Shown: positions 34,971-43,473 of the stretch, one piece after another
Position numbering within the stretch: position 1 is the first letter of the stretch
Layout: each line of letters opens with the position of its first letter
Notes under the pieces: model-generated
Seen by the model: the letters and a program-made list of their open reading frames with translations, nothing else
What the model was told of the DNA's origin: nothing
The model's database searches: none
Translations under genes and position numbers: made by a program
Assembly: GCF_900110735.1 (NCBI RefSeq)
Contig: NZ_FOET01000019.1
Span: forward strand, 52,721-116,720
Length of the DNA: 64,000 nt
Direction of reading: 5' to 3'
DNA from: Streptomyces radiopugnans
Lineage (GTDB): Bacteria > Actinomycetota > Actinomycetes > Streptomycetales > Streptomycetaceae

Positions 34971-35997
34971 TGTCGCGCGACGGTCCGGGGTCAGCGCCCG
35001 CATGCTCAGGCACTACGAATCGCTCGGCCTGGTGCGGCCGACGGGCCGTACCGGCTCCGGCTATCGGGAGTACTCCGGCGAGGACATCCGGCGGATCTTC
35101 CACATCGAGAGCCTGCGGTCGCTGGGGCTGTCGCTGCGCGAGGTCGGGCGCGCGCTCGACGACCCCGGCTTCGAGCCCGCGGAACTCGTCGACGACCTCA
35201 TCCGCCGGACGCGGGACCGCATCGCGGCGGAAACGGAACTGCTCACGCGGCTCAGTCGGATCGGCGCCGCGGCGCCCGCCGACTGGGAGGGTGTCCTCCG
35301 GGTCGTCGCGCTCCTCCGGGCACTGGGTTCCAAGAGCGCCGGGGCGCGGCAGCGCGCGGCCCTGTCCGCGGCCGAGGACGTTCCCGTGCCGGTGGAAGCA
35401 CTGGTCGAGGCCGTGCTGACCGAGTCGGACCCGAACGTCGCCGGAGCCCTTCGCTGGGCTCTGGCGCGATCGGGCGAGGACGGGGCGGCGCTGCTGGCGG
35501 AGAGCCTCGGCTCGCCCGTGGCCGAGGTGCGCGAACGCGCGGTCCGGTCCATCGCCGAGATTCCGAACGGCGGGGCGACCGCCCTGCTGCGGGACGCCCT
35601 CGCGGACCCCGACGTCGTCGTCCGCGGGTACGCGGCCCTGGCGCTCGGGGCACGCGGAGCGGCCGACGCGATCCCGACGCTCCTCGACATGGTCGTCGAG
35701 GGGAGGAACGACGTCGACGCTGCCGATGCACTGGGCATGCTGGCGAGAGACCCCGCTCTGGCCGACCGGATCGCCACCGGGCTCGTCGGCCGCCTTGCCC
35801 ACGGCACCGCCGGACCGCCTGCGCGCCGACGACTGGCACAGGCGCTCGCGGACATCCCGGGGGCCCCGTCATCACGTGCCCTCGCGGACCTGTCACATGA
35901 CGAAGACCGTGCCGTCGCGCTCACCGCGACATACGTTCTCAAGCTGCGCAACGAGCTCCGGACGGTGCCCCGCGACCGCCGGCCGCAGACGGGGTGA
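34957..35997 (+). CDS. MerR-family regulator fused to HEAT repeats
   Basis: A 346-aa protein. Residues 1-70 are a MerR DNA-binding domain (VLIGDVARRSGVSARMLRHY at the start, with the wing GYREYSGEDIRRI). A dimerisation helix follows (about 75-115). Instead of a short metal- or drug-binding end, residues 120-346 form a HEAT-repeat array (ESDPNVAGALRWALARSGED, SPVAEVRERAVRSIAEIPNG, DPDVVVRGYAALALGARGAA). It would untwist the 19-bp-spacer promoter upstream of the operon. Because the sensor part is a protein-binding scaffold, the signal may be a protein or its partner, not a metal. The GTG at 34957 lies within the preceding gene. Confidence 0.85.
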   Translation: MLIGDVARRSGVSARMLRHYESLGLVRPTGRTGSGYREYSGEDIRRIFHIESLRSLGLSLREVGRALDDPGFEPAELVDDLIRRTRDRIAAETELLTRLSRIGAAAPADWEGVLRVVALLRALGSKSAGARQRAALSAAEDVPVPVEALVEAVLTESDPNVAGALRWALARSGEDGAALLAESLGSPVAEVRERAVRSIAEIPNGGATALLRDALADPDVVVRGYAALALGARGAADAIPTLLDMVVEGRNDVDAADALGMLARDPALADRIATGLVGRLAHGTAGPPARRRLAQALADIPGAPSSRALADLSHDEDRAVALTATYVLKLRNELRTVPRDRRPQTG

Positions 35998-36205
35998 CCC
36001 CATGGGGGCCGGGTCGGTGGCGGCGGCCGTCGCGGCACGGAGGCCGTGCCGCCGGAACACCCGCGCACCCCTGATCGGACGAGGAGTCGGCCCGGCCACG
36101 CGGGCCGCCCGGCCGGCACCGCTGCCGGGCGCGCCCCGGGCAGGGCGGGCCACGGCGGTGAAGCGCGCCGCGCCCGGACACCCGTGGTGGCTGCCGTGGA
36201 GGGGC

Positions 36206-36754
36206 ATGCATCATGACCGCATGACAGACCCTGCTGAGATCCGGTCCGGGCCCTCTCCGGCACTCGCCGGTTCCGGCGCGTTACGCGCACTGGCCGACGG
36301 CTACCACGCCCGGACCGTACGCGCCCTCGACAGCTCTGAGATCGCCGGGCACCTGGTCAAGTCCTACGCGGTCGAGGCGCCCGGCCGGACTGTGACAGAC
36401 AGGCACGCACAGGCCGGGCTGAGGATCGCGGCCGACCACCTGTCGTCCGCGTACCTGCGGGGATCGCTGGGGCTCGCCGTGCTGCTGGTCCACGCCGGTG
36501 GCGATGGCGACTACGTCCTGGTGCACACCTGGATCGAGGGGTACATGGCCGACCTCGCCGTCTTCACCGGGCCGGCCGGTGACGCCGACCGGCTGCGGCC
36601 TGGACGCTCGGGGCTGGCTCCGTGCGTCTGGGAAGCGGCCGTACTGGCCCGCGAACGGGACTCCTTCAGCCGGCACGTGCTGGGAGGTGACGGCGCTCTC
36701 GAGGAGCGGCTGGCCGCATGGTGCGGCGACATGCTCGAAGGCGAGGTCCGATGA
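36206..36754 (+). CDS. Unidentified protein overlapping a GNAT gene
   Basis: A 182-aa protein of unknown family. The most plausible start is the ATG at 36206 behind GGAGGGG; an ATG at 36221 would shorten it by 5 residues. A TTA codon at 36281 suggests bldA dependence. It has a helical N-terminal part (ALADGYHARTVRALDSSEIA) and a hydrophobic strand pair (GSLGLAVLLVHAGGDGDYVL, then HTWIEGYMADLAVF). Its stop overlaps the GNAT start (ATGA), so the two work together, perhaps as a modified substrate or sensor with an acetyltransferase. Confidence 0.65.
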   Translation: MHHDRMTDPAEIRSGPSPALAGSGALRALADGYHARTVRALDSSEIAGHLVKSYAVEAPGRTVTDRHAQAGLRIAADHLSSAYLRGSLGLAVLLVHAGGDGDYVLVHTWIEGYMADLAVFTGPAGDADRLRPGRSGLAPCVWEAAVLARERDSFSRHVLGGDGALEERLAAWCGDMLEGEVR

Positions 36755-37221
36755 CGCGCGCCGGGGCACCGCTGGTACGGCATGCGCGTCCCGCCGACCT
36801 CCCCCGTGTCGCCGCGCTGGCGGCCGAGCACGCCGCGTACGAGGGCGCGCCGCCGCCACCTGCCGACCTGCCCCTGAGGCTGGAGAGACTGCTCTTCGGT
36901 CCGGCGGCTCCGCGACTGCGCTGTTTCGTCGCGGAGTTGGACGGCGGCGAGGTCGTCGGGTACGCCTCCTGCGCTCCCGAGCTGTCCACATGGGACGGTG
37001 CGGAGTACCTCCACATGGACTGCCTGTTCCTGCGGGACGGCCACCGGGGTCTGGGCATCGGCCCGATGCTGGTGGAGGCCGTGCTGACCGAGGCCCGTGC
37101 TCTCGGACTCAGCCAGGTGCAGTGGCAGACCCCGCCGTGGAACAGGGACGCGATCAGGTTCTACGACCGGATGGGGGCCCGGGCCCGGGAGAAGCGGCGC
37201 TATTCCCTGTCCGCCTGCTGA
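36751..37221 (+). CDS. GNAT-family N-acetyltransferase
   Basis: A 156-aa acetyltransferase. The central beta strand is followed by the acetyl-CoA loop RDGHRGLGIGPMLVEAVLTE (about residues 91-110), and the typical C-terminal (W)NxxAIRFYDRMGA motif is at about 132-144. It would acetylate a small molecule or peptide amine. The coupled upstream gene is the natural place to look for the substrate. A strong hairpin ends the unit at 37236. Confidence 0.85.
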   Translation: MTRAGAPLVRHARPADLPRVAALAAEHAAYEGAPPPPADLPLRLERLLFGPAAPRLRCFVAELDGGEVVGYASCAPELSTWDGAEYLHMDCLFLRDGHRGLGIGPMLVEAVLTEARALGLSQVQWQTPPWNRDAIRFYDRMGARAREKRRYSLSAC

Positions 37222-37235
37222 TCCGCCTGCTGGGA

Positions 37236-37272
37236 TTCGGAAGCCGGGCCGCCCGCGGAGCCGGCTTCCGAA
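37236..37272 (+). terminator. Terminator hairpin after the GNAT gene
   Basis: A perfect 12-bp stem (TTCGGAAGCCGG/CCGGCTTCCGAA) with a 13-nt loop starts 14 bp after the stop. Confidence 0.75.
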
Positions 37273-37765
37273 AGCGGGCCGGCGACACTCTCCCGGTACG
37301 ACGGCCGGCACGCAGCCGGCGTGCGCGGGCCGGCCGTCGGCCACCTGACGATCGGCGGTGCCGCGCCGAGGGCCCGAAGCGGACGGCGGTACGCGCCGTG
37401 GCCGCCGCCGCGGTCGGCCGGCAGCACATCCGGGCGGTGCCGTGCCGAGTTCTCGGGCCATCGAGCCGTCGGGCCATCGGACCCGGACTGTTCCGGTCAC
37501 CCGGAAGGCCTTCTCGCGATGAACTCCGGCGACTCCTCGCACGGCCTTGTTCGCCCCTATGCGCGGTGACCCCTCCCGAGGGGGGGAAGCCGGTCCGGCG
37601 GCTTTCGTAGATCACACACCGTGATGTACCTGTGATGTCAACGGCAGGCTACGTGCGAGTAACCTGACGTCGTCCGAAGCACACCGGCCTGCTTCCGACG
37701 CGGGACGCGCGCTCCCTGAAACCTCCCACACAGCAGCCCCCACCGCTTGCCCGACAGGAGTCCAG
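37273..37765. other. Gene-free region upstream of the lipase gene
   Basis: About 490 bp without a convincing gene. The last 150 bp are less GC-rich, with a GATCACACACCGTGATGTACCT area that probably holds the lipase promoter; no precise -10/-35 pair is assigned. Confidence 0.5.
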
Positions 37766-38443
37766 ATGCGCCTGCGTCATGTCCTGCCCTCACTGTGCGC
37801 CCTGTTGGCCGCCGTGCTGGTCGTACCGCTCACCTCGACCGCCGCACAGGCCAACGCCTCCGAGCCCGTCGTCTTCGTGCACGGCTTCGCCGGCAAGAGC
37901 GGCCAGTTCTCCACGATGACCGGCAACTTCAGGGCGAACGGCTACTCCGACGACCAGCTGCACGTCTTCGGATACGACTCGTTCCGCTCCAACGCCACCA
38001 CCGCGGGCCGACTGTCCGACTACATCGACGGAGTCCTGAAGCAGACCGGCGCGAACAAGGTCGACATCGTCACCCACTCGATGGGCGGCCTCTCCTCGCG
38101 CTACTACATCAAGAACCTCGGCGGCGCCGGCCGGGTCGACGACTGGGTGTCGATCGGCGGGCCGAACCACGGGACCGCGATCGCCGGATTCTGCGACCTC
38201 CTCATCACCTCCTGCAAGGAGATGCGCGCCGGGTCGGACTTCCTGAGGAACCTCAACGCCGGTGACCCCACTCCCGGCAACGTCAGCTACACGACCTTCC
38301 GCTCGCCCTGCGACCTCGTCATCAACCCGGTCGGCAGCACGATGCTCGACGGCGCCGACAACCGCCGTACCGCCTGCCTCGGGCACATCGGGATGATCTC
38401 GAACACCGGGGTCATCAACGCCGTGCGCGACGTCGTCTCCTAA
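37766..38443 (+). CDS. Secreted lipase/esterase (Bacillus LipA-like, lipase class 2)
   Basis: A 225-aa extracellular alpha/beta hydrolase without a lid. The signal peptide ends near AQANA (residues 27-31). The oxyanion-side HGFAGKSGQF is at 39-48, the nucleophile elbow THSMGG holds Ser105, Asp183 lies in SPCDLVINP and His207 in CLGHIGM. Two to four cysteines near the end could form disulphides. The size matches small secreted lipases of Bacillus and Streptomyces. The ATG at 37766 follows ACAGGAG. It is monocistronic with a strong terminator. Confidence 0.92.
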   Translation: MRLRHVLPSLCALLAAVLVVPLTSTAAQANASEPVVFVHGFAGKSGQFSTMTGNFRANGYSDDQLHVFGYDSFRSNATTAGRLSDYIDGVLKQTGANKVDIVTHSMGGLSSRYYIKNLGGAGRVDDWVSIGGPNHGTAIAGFCDLLITSCKEMRAGSDFLRNLNAGDPTPGNVSYTTFRSPCDLVINPVGSTMLDGADNRRTACLGHIGMISNTGVINAVRDVVS

Positions 38444-38462
38444 GGCCGTACGCCGCACCGCG

Positions 38463-38505
38463 GTCGGCCCGCTCCGAAGCCGAACCGGCCTCGGAGCGGG
38501 CCGAC
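38463..38505 (+). terminator. Terminator hairpin after the lipase gene
   Basis: A perfect 15-bp stem (GTCGGCCCGCTCCGA/TCGGAGCGGGCCGAC) with a 13-nt loop, 19 bp after the lipase stop. Confidence 0.8.
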
Positions 38506-38523
38506 ACGCCGACAGGCGGCTTA

Positions 38524-38699
38524 CCCCAGAGCCGTCCGCGTGTGCCGCGGTGGGAAGGACCCGCACGATCCGTGGTCGTCGAGGGGTTGCCGTCCACGGC
38601 CGGGAGGCGGGCGCGGTAGCCGGGGGGGGCGGTCGTGGCGAGCGGGGTGAGGCCGGCGGCCAGCAGAGCGGCCGCGGCGGTGGTGACGCGTATGCGCAT
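38524..38699 (-). pseudogene. Secreted-protein N-terminal remnant
   Basis: From an ATG at 38699 the minus strand encodes a clean signal-peptide-like start (MRIRVTTAAAALLAAGLTPL), followed by Pro/Gly/Arg-rich sequence after a run of eight C at about 38624-38631 on the complementary side. No mature domain is recognisable. It looks like the broken 5' end of a secreted-protein gene, possibly frameshifted in the homopolymer. Confidence 0.4.
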
Positions 38700-38844
38700 G
38701 GAGGATGTCCCAGGCTGTGCGGGGCGGTTGACACCCCCAAGACCACTGTCGGGGGGCGATGGCTGTGGCCGCGCCCTCGACCGCTGGTGTCGGCGTCCAG
38801 GTGCCGGACGCGTCGTCGCTCTTCTCTTCGGGACCGTCTTCGGT

Positions 38845-38934
38845 CTTCCGCGCCGGATACGAGCCGTACCCACCGATCGGCAGGTACGGCTCGATGAACT
38901 TCTGCTCCACGTGGGCCGGTTGCGCACGTGTCAT
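38845..38934 (-). pseudogene. IS5-family transposase N-terminal fragment
   Basis: About 30 codons on the minus strand, AQPAHVEQKFIEPYLPIGGY and a few more, match the start of Streptomyces IS5-type transposases (typically TDAQWEFIEPFLPIGRYGPY). The rest of the transposase is absent. Confidence 0.5.
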
Positions 38935-39018
38935 GCAAGGTGGCCCATACCGGATCGAGGATCAGCGCGAGGTGAGGACCCTCTCACCGGTCACGACGGT
39001 CACGACCCGGTAAGCGTC

Positions 39019-40149
39019 CTAGAAGGCCGACACCCAGTAGGGTTCGAGCGCCATGGTGCCGTTGCCCCGCGCGCCCCTGAACGAACCCGCGCTGCTGCGG
39101 GCGAGGGTGTACCAGGAGTCCACGTAGTCGGGGTCGTCGGTCCACCAGTCGTCGGGCATGGCGTCCAGCACGGCGTTGACCAGCGGGACGTAGGCTCCCA
39201 TGTCGATGATGGTGAGCAGGGCGTCGGCCAGGGCCTTGGCGAGCGACCGGTAGTTGGTGCTGCCGTCCTCCTCCATCATCACGACGTCGGCGAGGTTGTA
39301 CTTGTAGTACGACCAGTTCACCAGGATCTGGTTGGGGTAATAGGTCCTGCCGTCCTCGTCGAGATACGGCATGTCGACCGGATCGACGCGCACTTTGCCG
39401 TCCTGGCCGAAGCCGGTCACCAGCGAGAAGATCTCGGCATCGCCCTTGACCCAGGGCTCCTCGTCGTCGGACAGCCTCACGGAGGTGATGCGGCTTGTCC
39501 AGAAACCGTCGCTCGCGGCGCTCGCCGAGTCCACCGGGCCGGCCGTGGAGAGGCTGTTCCGGGCGAGTTCCTCGCGAAGGACGGCCATGCCCGCGGTGAC
39601 GGCCCGCTCGGCGTCGACACCGACCACGTAGACGGGGCGCTCGGGGAGCCGGTGCGCGTCCAGCGCGTGGGCGCGGCCCGCGCTGTCGTAGGCGGTGACA
39701 GTGGTGGCGCCGTCGTCGGCGGGGGCGGCCGCCACCAGCGGCTCGGCCCCGGCCCTGAGCGCCTCGCGCATCGACTCGTCGGCGAGGCGGAGTTGCAGCA
39801 GGGGGCCGGCCTTCGTGCCGAGCCCCTTGGCCTCCGCCAGTTCCCGGTCGGCATCGGCGACCACCGACCCGAAGCCCTTCGCGGCCTGCGAGGGGTCCTT
39901 CCCCACGAGGTCACCGAGACCGACCTCGTCCGAGGTGAGCGCTGCTTCCCGGACCCGGGTCCGCCAGGCGGAGTCGGAGAGGGTCGCCGCGAGCGAGCGG
40001 GCGGCGCCGTCCTCGATCGCGGCGACGGTCCCGGAGGCCCGGGCGGTGTCGGGTGGCGCGGAGGCCGAGGCGACTCCCTGAAGGGTGCCGAGGCCGAAGG
40101 CGAGGAGGGTGGCGCATACGACTGAGGTTCTGAACCGGTGTCTGATCAC
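39019..40149 (-). CDS. Secreted DUF3103-type protein
   Basis: A 376-aa exported protein. The signal peptide (VIRHRFRTSVVCATLLAFGL) is cleaved near ASA (about residue 30). The first third is helical (LSDSAWRTRVREAAL, LGTKAGPLLQLRLADESMRE); the second half is beta/acidic with SRITSVRLSDDEEPWVKGDA and YPNQILVNWSYYKYN. This layout fits the DUF3103 family of secreted proteins of unknown activity, where the conserved WVKGDAEIF segment is characteristic. The GTG at 40149 follows CAGGAGA; the frame extends upstream but lacks a ribosome-binding site there. It is monocistronic. Confidence 0.75.
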   Translation of the reverse strand: MIRHRFRTSVVCATLLAFGLGTLQGVASASAPPDTARASGTVAAIEDGAARSLAATLSDSAWRTRVREAALTSDEVGLGDLVGKDPSQAAKGFGSVVADADRELAEAKGLGTKAGPLLQLRLADESMREALRAGAEPLVAAAPADDGATTVTAYDSAGRAHALDAHRLPERPVYVVGVDAERAVTAGMAVLREELARNSLSTAGPVDSASAASDGFWTSRITSVRLSDDEEPWVKGDAEIFSLVTGFGQDGKVRVDPVDMPYLDEDGRTYYPNQILVNWSYYKYNLADVVMMEEDGSTNYRSLAKALADALLTIIDMGAYVPLVNAVLDAMPDDWWTDDPDYVDSWYTLARSSAGSFRGARGNGTMALEPYWVSAF

Positions 40150-40544
40150 GCGGGTCTCCTGCGGAGAAGCGTAGGCGGATGCGGTCAGGAGCGGGTACAC
40201 GGGCGCGGACGGCTCCTCCTCTATGCGGGTAGAAACCGCCGCGCCGCCCAGAATGACGCTGACATGCCAACGTCACAAGGGGTGTGATCAGGACACCCGG
40301 AGTCCTGCCCCGGGGTTTCCAGGGGCGCTGCGGGCATCCACCGGAACCACCCGCCGCCCGGCGCTTCCGGTCTCGGGCGTGGGAGCGTCCGGACCCGTGC
40401 CGTCCGTGCCGTCTGCCGGGAGGGGAGGCTTCGCCCCTCGGTGAGCGCCAGGCCGTGCTCCGGGGCCCGCCGGGTACGGGTACCGCTCCACTCGCGGAAG
40501 TCCTCTGCCGGCTCGGCCGGGAAGCAGGGAAGACGCCAGGGCCG

Positions 40545-41429
40545 TTACCGCCGGGCCCTCACCACGGTCTCGTCCTGTACCGCTTCGCCACCACGGGGGA
40601 CGACGTCCTGACCCGCCGGCCGGCCGCCGGCCGCGGCTGTGGCGGCTGTGGCCAGTGGGTCGCGCACCGGGCGGCCGAGGATGCCGGCGAGGTCGGGGCC
40701 GGTGCCGTCCAGGAAGCCGTGCCGGATGCCGGTCGCGATCGAGACGAGCATGGGTGGCTGGAACGGCAGCAGTTCCGGCATCGCGTCGAGTCTGCGCCGG
40801 TACTCGCCAAGGCCGATGGTCCGGTGCGGGACGCCGAGCCTGCCGGCGACCTGTGCCGCCGTGACCGGCGTGCCGGTCAGGTCGTAGGTGCGCCCGCCGT
40901 GCGGTGCCGGGTCCGCCGCGATGACCGCCGCGGCCTCGGCGAGGTCCGCGCGGGCGACCGCGGCCAGGGCGCCGTCGCCGAACGCGGACTCCAGCGCGCC
41001 GTCGGCCCACATCAGCAGGCCGCCGAAGAGTTCGGCGTACAGGCCGTTGCGCAGGATCGTCCACGGCAGGCCGCAGGCGCGTACGAGCCGTTCGGTCGCG
41101 CGGTGCGCCAGTGCGAAACCGAGATGGTCGCCGGCGCCGGTCAGGCTTGTGTAGAGGACGTGCCGGACGCCGTCCCGGGCTGCGGCGTCCAGGGCGGCCG
41201 CGTGCCGCCCGATGACCCGGTCGTCCTCGGCGTAGCCGGCGGAGACCAGCACCAGGGTCGATACGCCGGCGAGGTCGATGCCCGCGGGATCGTCGAAGTC
41301 GAGCGGCCGCATTCCGTCGCGTGGGGCGCGGCTGCCGCCTGTCGCGTTCGCGCCGCGGGCGCGCAGCGCCGCGAGCGTGGCCGAGCCGAGGTTTCCGTTC
41401 GCTCCGGTCACCAGGATCATGTCGGTCAC
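40545..41429 (-). CDS. NAD(P)-binding SDR-like oxidoreductase (NmrA/QOR2-like)
   Basis: A 294-aa atypical short-chain dehydrogenase. The N-terminal nucleotide-binding motif GANGNLG is at residues 9-15. A (Y/S)TS-type core (HVLYTSLTGAG near 100) and the SAxxTILRNGLY-like segment (CGLPWTILRNGLYAE near 125) resemble quinone oxidoreductase 2. It lacks a classic YxxxK. The GTG at 41429 follows GGCGGAGGA; an ATG three codons later is possible. Divergent HxlR regulator 78 bp away probably controls it, a frequent pairing for quinone or aldehyde stress. Confidence 0.88.
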   Translation of the reverse strand: MTDMILVTGANGNLGSATLAALRARGANATGGSRAPRDGMRPLDFDDPAGIDLAGVSTLVLVSAGYAEDDRVIGRHAAALDAAARDGVRHVLYTSLTGAGDHLGFALAHRATERLVRACGLPWTILRNGLYAELFGGLLMWADGALESAFGDGALAAVARADLAEAAAVIAADPAPHGGRTYDLTGTPVTAAQVAGRLGVPHRTIGLGEYRRRLDAMPELLPFQPPMLVSIATGIRHGFLDGTGPDLAGILGRPVRDPLATAATAAAGGRPAGQDVVPRGGEAVQDETVVRARR

Positions 41430-41459
41430 AGTCCTCCGCCGTGGTTCTCTTCGGTAACT

Positions 41460-41477
41460 ACGATCGATCCTGATCGG
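41460..41477. promoter_or_regulatory. Candidate HxlR operator in the divergent promoter
   Basis: ACGATCGATCCTGATCGG contains the repeated GATCG word and a CGATCGAT dyad halfway between the SDR and hxlR-type genes, a position from which one regulator could block both promoters. Confidence 0.35.
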
Positions 41478-41507
41478 CCCGTGTACCGGCCACAAGGAGG
41501 CAGTTCG

Positions 41508-41930
41508 ATGTCACCCACGCACACCGGGGTAACCACCGCGCCCGCCGACCTCGCCCCCTGCGGGCAGGAGGACCATCCGGACTGCGGGATCCGTGACGTC
41601 CTGGACCGCATCGGGGACAAGTGGTCGGTACTCGTGATCGTCGAACTCGCCGGCGGGCCGCGCCGCTTCCGGCAGTTGCAGCGCGCGATCGACGGCATCT
41701 CCCAGCGCATGCTCACCCTCACCGTGCGCAGGCTGGAACGCGACGGACTCGTCCTGCGCACCGTGTACCCGACCGTCCCGGCCCAGGTCGACTACCGCCT
41801 GACCGAGACCGGGGCCGGCCTGACCCACCTGGTCAAGGCGCTGGCCGACTGGTCCCTCACACACCGCGCCGCCATCGCCGAGGCACGGCACCGCTACGAC
41901 CAGGCCCACCCCGGCCACGACATCCGGTGA
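41508..41930 (+). CDS. HxlR-family transcriptional regulator
   Basis: A 140-aa winged-helix regulator: CGIRDVLDRIGDKWSVLVIV (residues about 26-45), FRQLQRAIDGISQRMLTLTV (about 54-73) and the wing TVYPTVPAQVDYRLTETG. The N-terminal cysteines (Cys18, Cys26) are where electrophile-sensing HxlR/HypR proteins are oxidised. The ATG at 41508 follows CACAAGGAGG. Divergent from the SDR gene; the 78-bp gap contains the dyad CGATCGATCCTGATCG. Confidence 0.9.
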   Translation: MSPTHTGVTTAPADLAPCGQEDHPDCGIRDVLDRIGDKWSVLVIVELAGGPRRFRQLQRAIDGISQRMLTLTVRRLERDGLVLRTVYPTVPAQVDYRLTETGAGLTHLVKALADWSLTHRAAIAEARHRYDQAHPGHDIR

Positions 41931-41971
41931 CGGGGAACGCCGGCGCCTCACACCGAGCGTGCCGGCGGTGA

Positions 41972-43039
41972 TGGGCCCAGGACAGCCCCGCGGACACCGC
42001 CGCCGACCTCGCACCGCTGATCCTGCGCATCGGCCGCCGCGACCGGGGCGCCTTCGGCGCCGAACTGCTCGAGGAGGTCCTGAGCGGGGCACCCCGCGGG
42101 CGGATCACCGCCCTGTCCGCCCATCACGACCCCACGGTACGGCGGTTCGTATACCGGCTGGCCGTCGACCACCACCTCCTCCGTTCCGTGGAACTGGCCC
42201 GCGCGGCCGCCCGGGACGGTGACGCGGTGGTCCAGGATCTGTGCGCCACCGCGGCGCTCGCGGCCCTGCCTGACGAGGAGAGCGCCTACGACGAGGTGCT
42301 CGCGCTACTGCTGGGCGCGCGCAGCCCGCGCACCCGCTCGGCCGGGGTCACCGCGCTGCGGCGAGCGGGAAGGCCCGGTCAGGCGGAGCCCTTCCTCGGC
42401 GACCGGTCCGCCCTGGTGCGCGCCTGCGCCCGGTACGTGGTGCGCCAGTGCGGAGGCGACCCGGAACCCTGGTACCGCAGGCGCTGCGCGGCACCGGATG
42501 ACCCCGGCCTGCCGCCCGGGGCGGTCATCGGGCTGGCCGAATGCGGAAACCGCGCGGACGCCGCCCTGCTGTCACCACTGCTCGCGCACCCGGTGGCCGC
42601 GGTACGGGCGCAGGCGGTCGCCGGGCTGCGGGCGCTGGACCTCGCGGACGCGGAACGGCTGCGGCCACTGCTCGACGACCCGTCCCCCGCCGTCGTCCGT
42701 GAGACGGCCACGGCCCTGCTGCCGTCGGCGAGGGGACTGCCCGCCGACTGGCTGCTGAAGCGCACCGAGCCCGAGCGGCCACGGCATGTACGGGTCGCCG
42801 CTTTCCGGCTCCTGACCGCGTACGGCGGGGTCGTGGCACTGAGGGCGGCGGTCGGGCTGCTGAAGGACCCGGACGTGAAACTGCGCACCTGGGCCGGGCA
42901 GTCCGTGCAGCGCTGGCACCCGGGAGCGGACACCCGGCGCGGCGACGCGGAAGTGGGCGAGCTGCTCGACCGTGGCCGGCACCTGTTCAGCGGCTACGTG
43001 CTGCGACGCCGCAAGTGGGAAGCCGGGCTGGACGGCTGA
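41972..43039 (+). pseudogene. HEAT-repeat protein, 5'-truncated
   Basis: The frame encodes HEAT repeats from 41972 (AQDSPADTAADLAPLILRIG) to 43039 (about 355 codons). A stop codon (41969-41971) lies directly upstream and no start occurs until GTG 42188. The sequence before that GTG is clearly protein (EVLSGAPRGRITALSAHHDP, then VRRFVYRLAVDHHLLRSVEL), so the original start has been lost. The 42188 start would still give a 283-aa array (ARSPRTRSAGVTALRRAG, DDPSPAVVRETATALLPSAR). Expression of this short form is possible. It is unrelated in position to the MerR-HEAT pair. Confidence 0.6.
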
Positions 43040-43473
43040 GTCCGGCCGGGGGCACGTCCTGGGACGGTCGGCAGGGCCACCTGTGGGCAGTGGACGAACA
43101 GTGTCCCCGCGACGGGCGCTGCCCCGGGCTCCTGAGACGGGAACGGCCGGCGGACCACGAACGGCGAAGGGCTCCGGCGTCCGGCCGTGCCGGCCACCTG
43201 GTCGCCGCGCTCCGCATCGGCACCGCGGCTTGTCCGGACCGGGGGCCGATGTCCCGACCGCTGCGCTGCTCCGTCCAGCTCCTCCGCGACCCGCACAACG
43301 CGCCCGCGATGGCCGGGCGCTGTGGTAGGAGTCGCATGGCGCCCGGGCCTCGACATCGGCAGGCGGCACCTCCTGTCTGCCGAGAGGGACCGGGACGGGG
43401 CCGGATCGGTTCGCCGTCCTGCCAGCACGGCAACACACCAAGCTCCGGACGTTTTCCGAATCGGAGGATGACC
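43040..43473. other. Gene-free region upstream of the xylanase gene
   Basis: About 430 bp without a credible gene; open frames are shadows. The sequence AGCTCCGGACGTTTTCCGAATCGGAGG just before the start may hold the operator side of a cellulose/xylan regulator, but no CebR-like 14-bp palindrome was recognised. Confidence 0.45.

Noticed and set aside
38759..39013. Plus-strand ORF of 84 codons between the lipase and DUF3103 genes
   Set aside because: It is antisense to the IS5 fragment, whose minus-strand reading matches known transposases.
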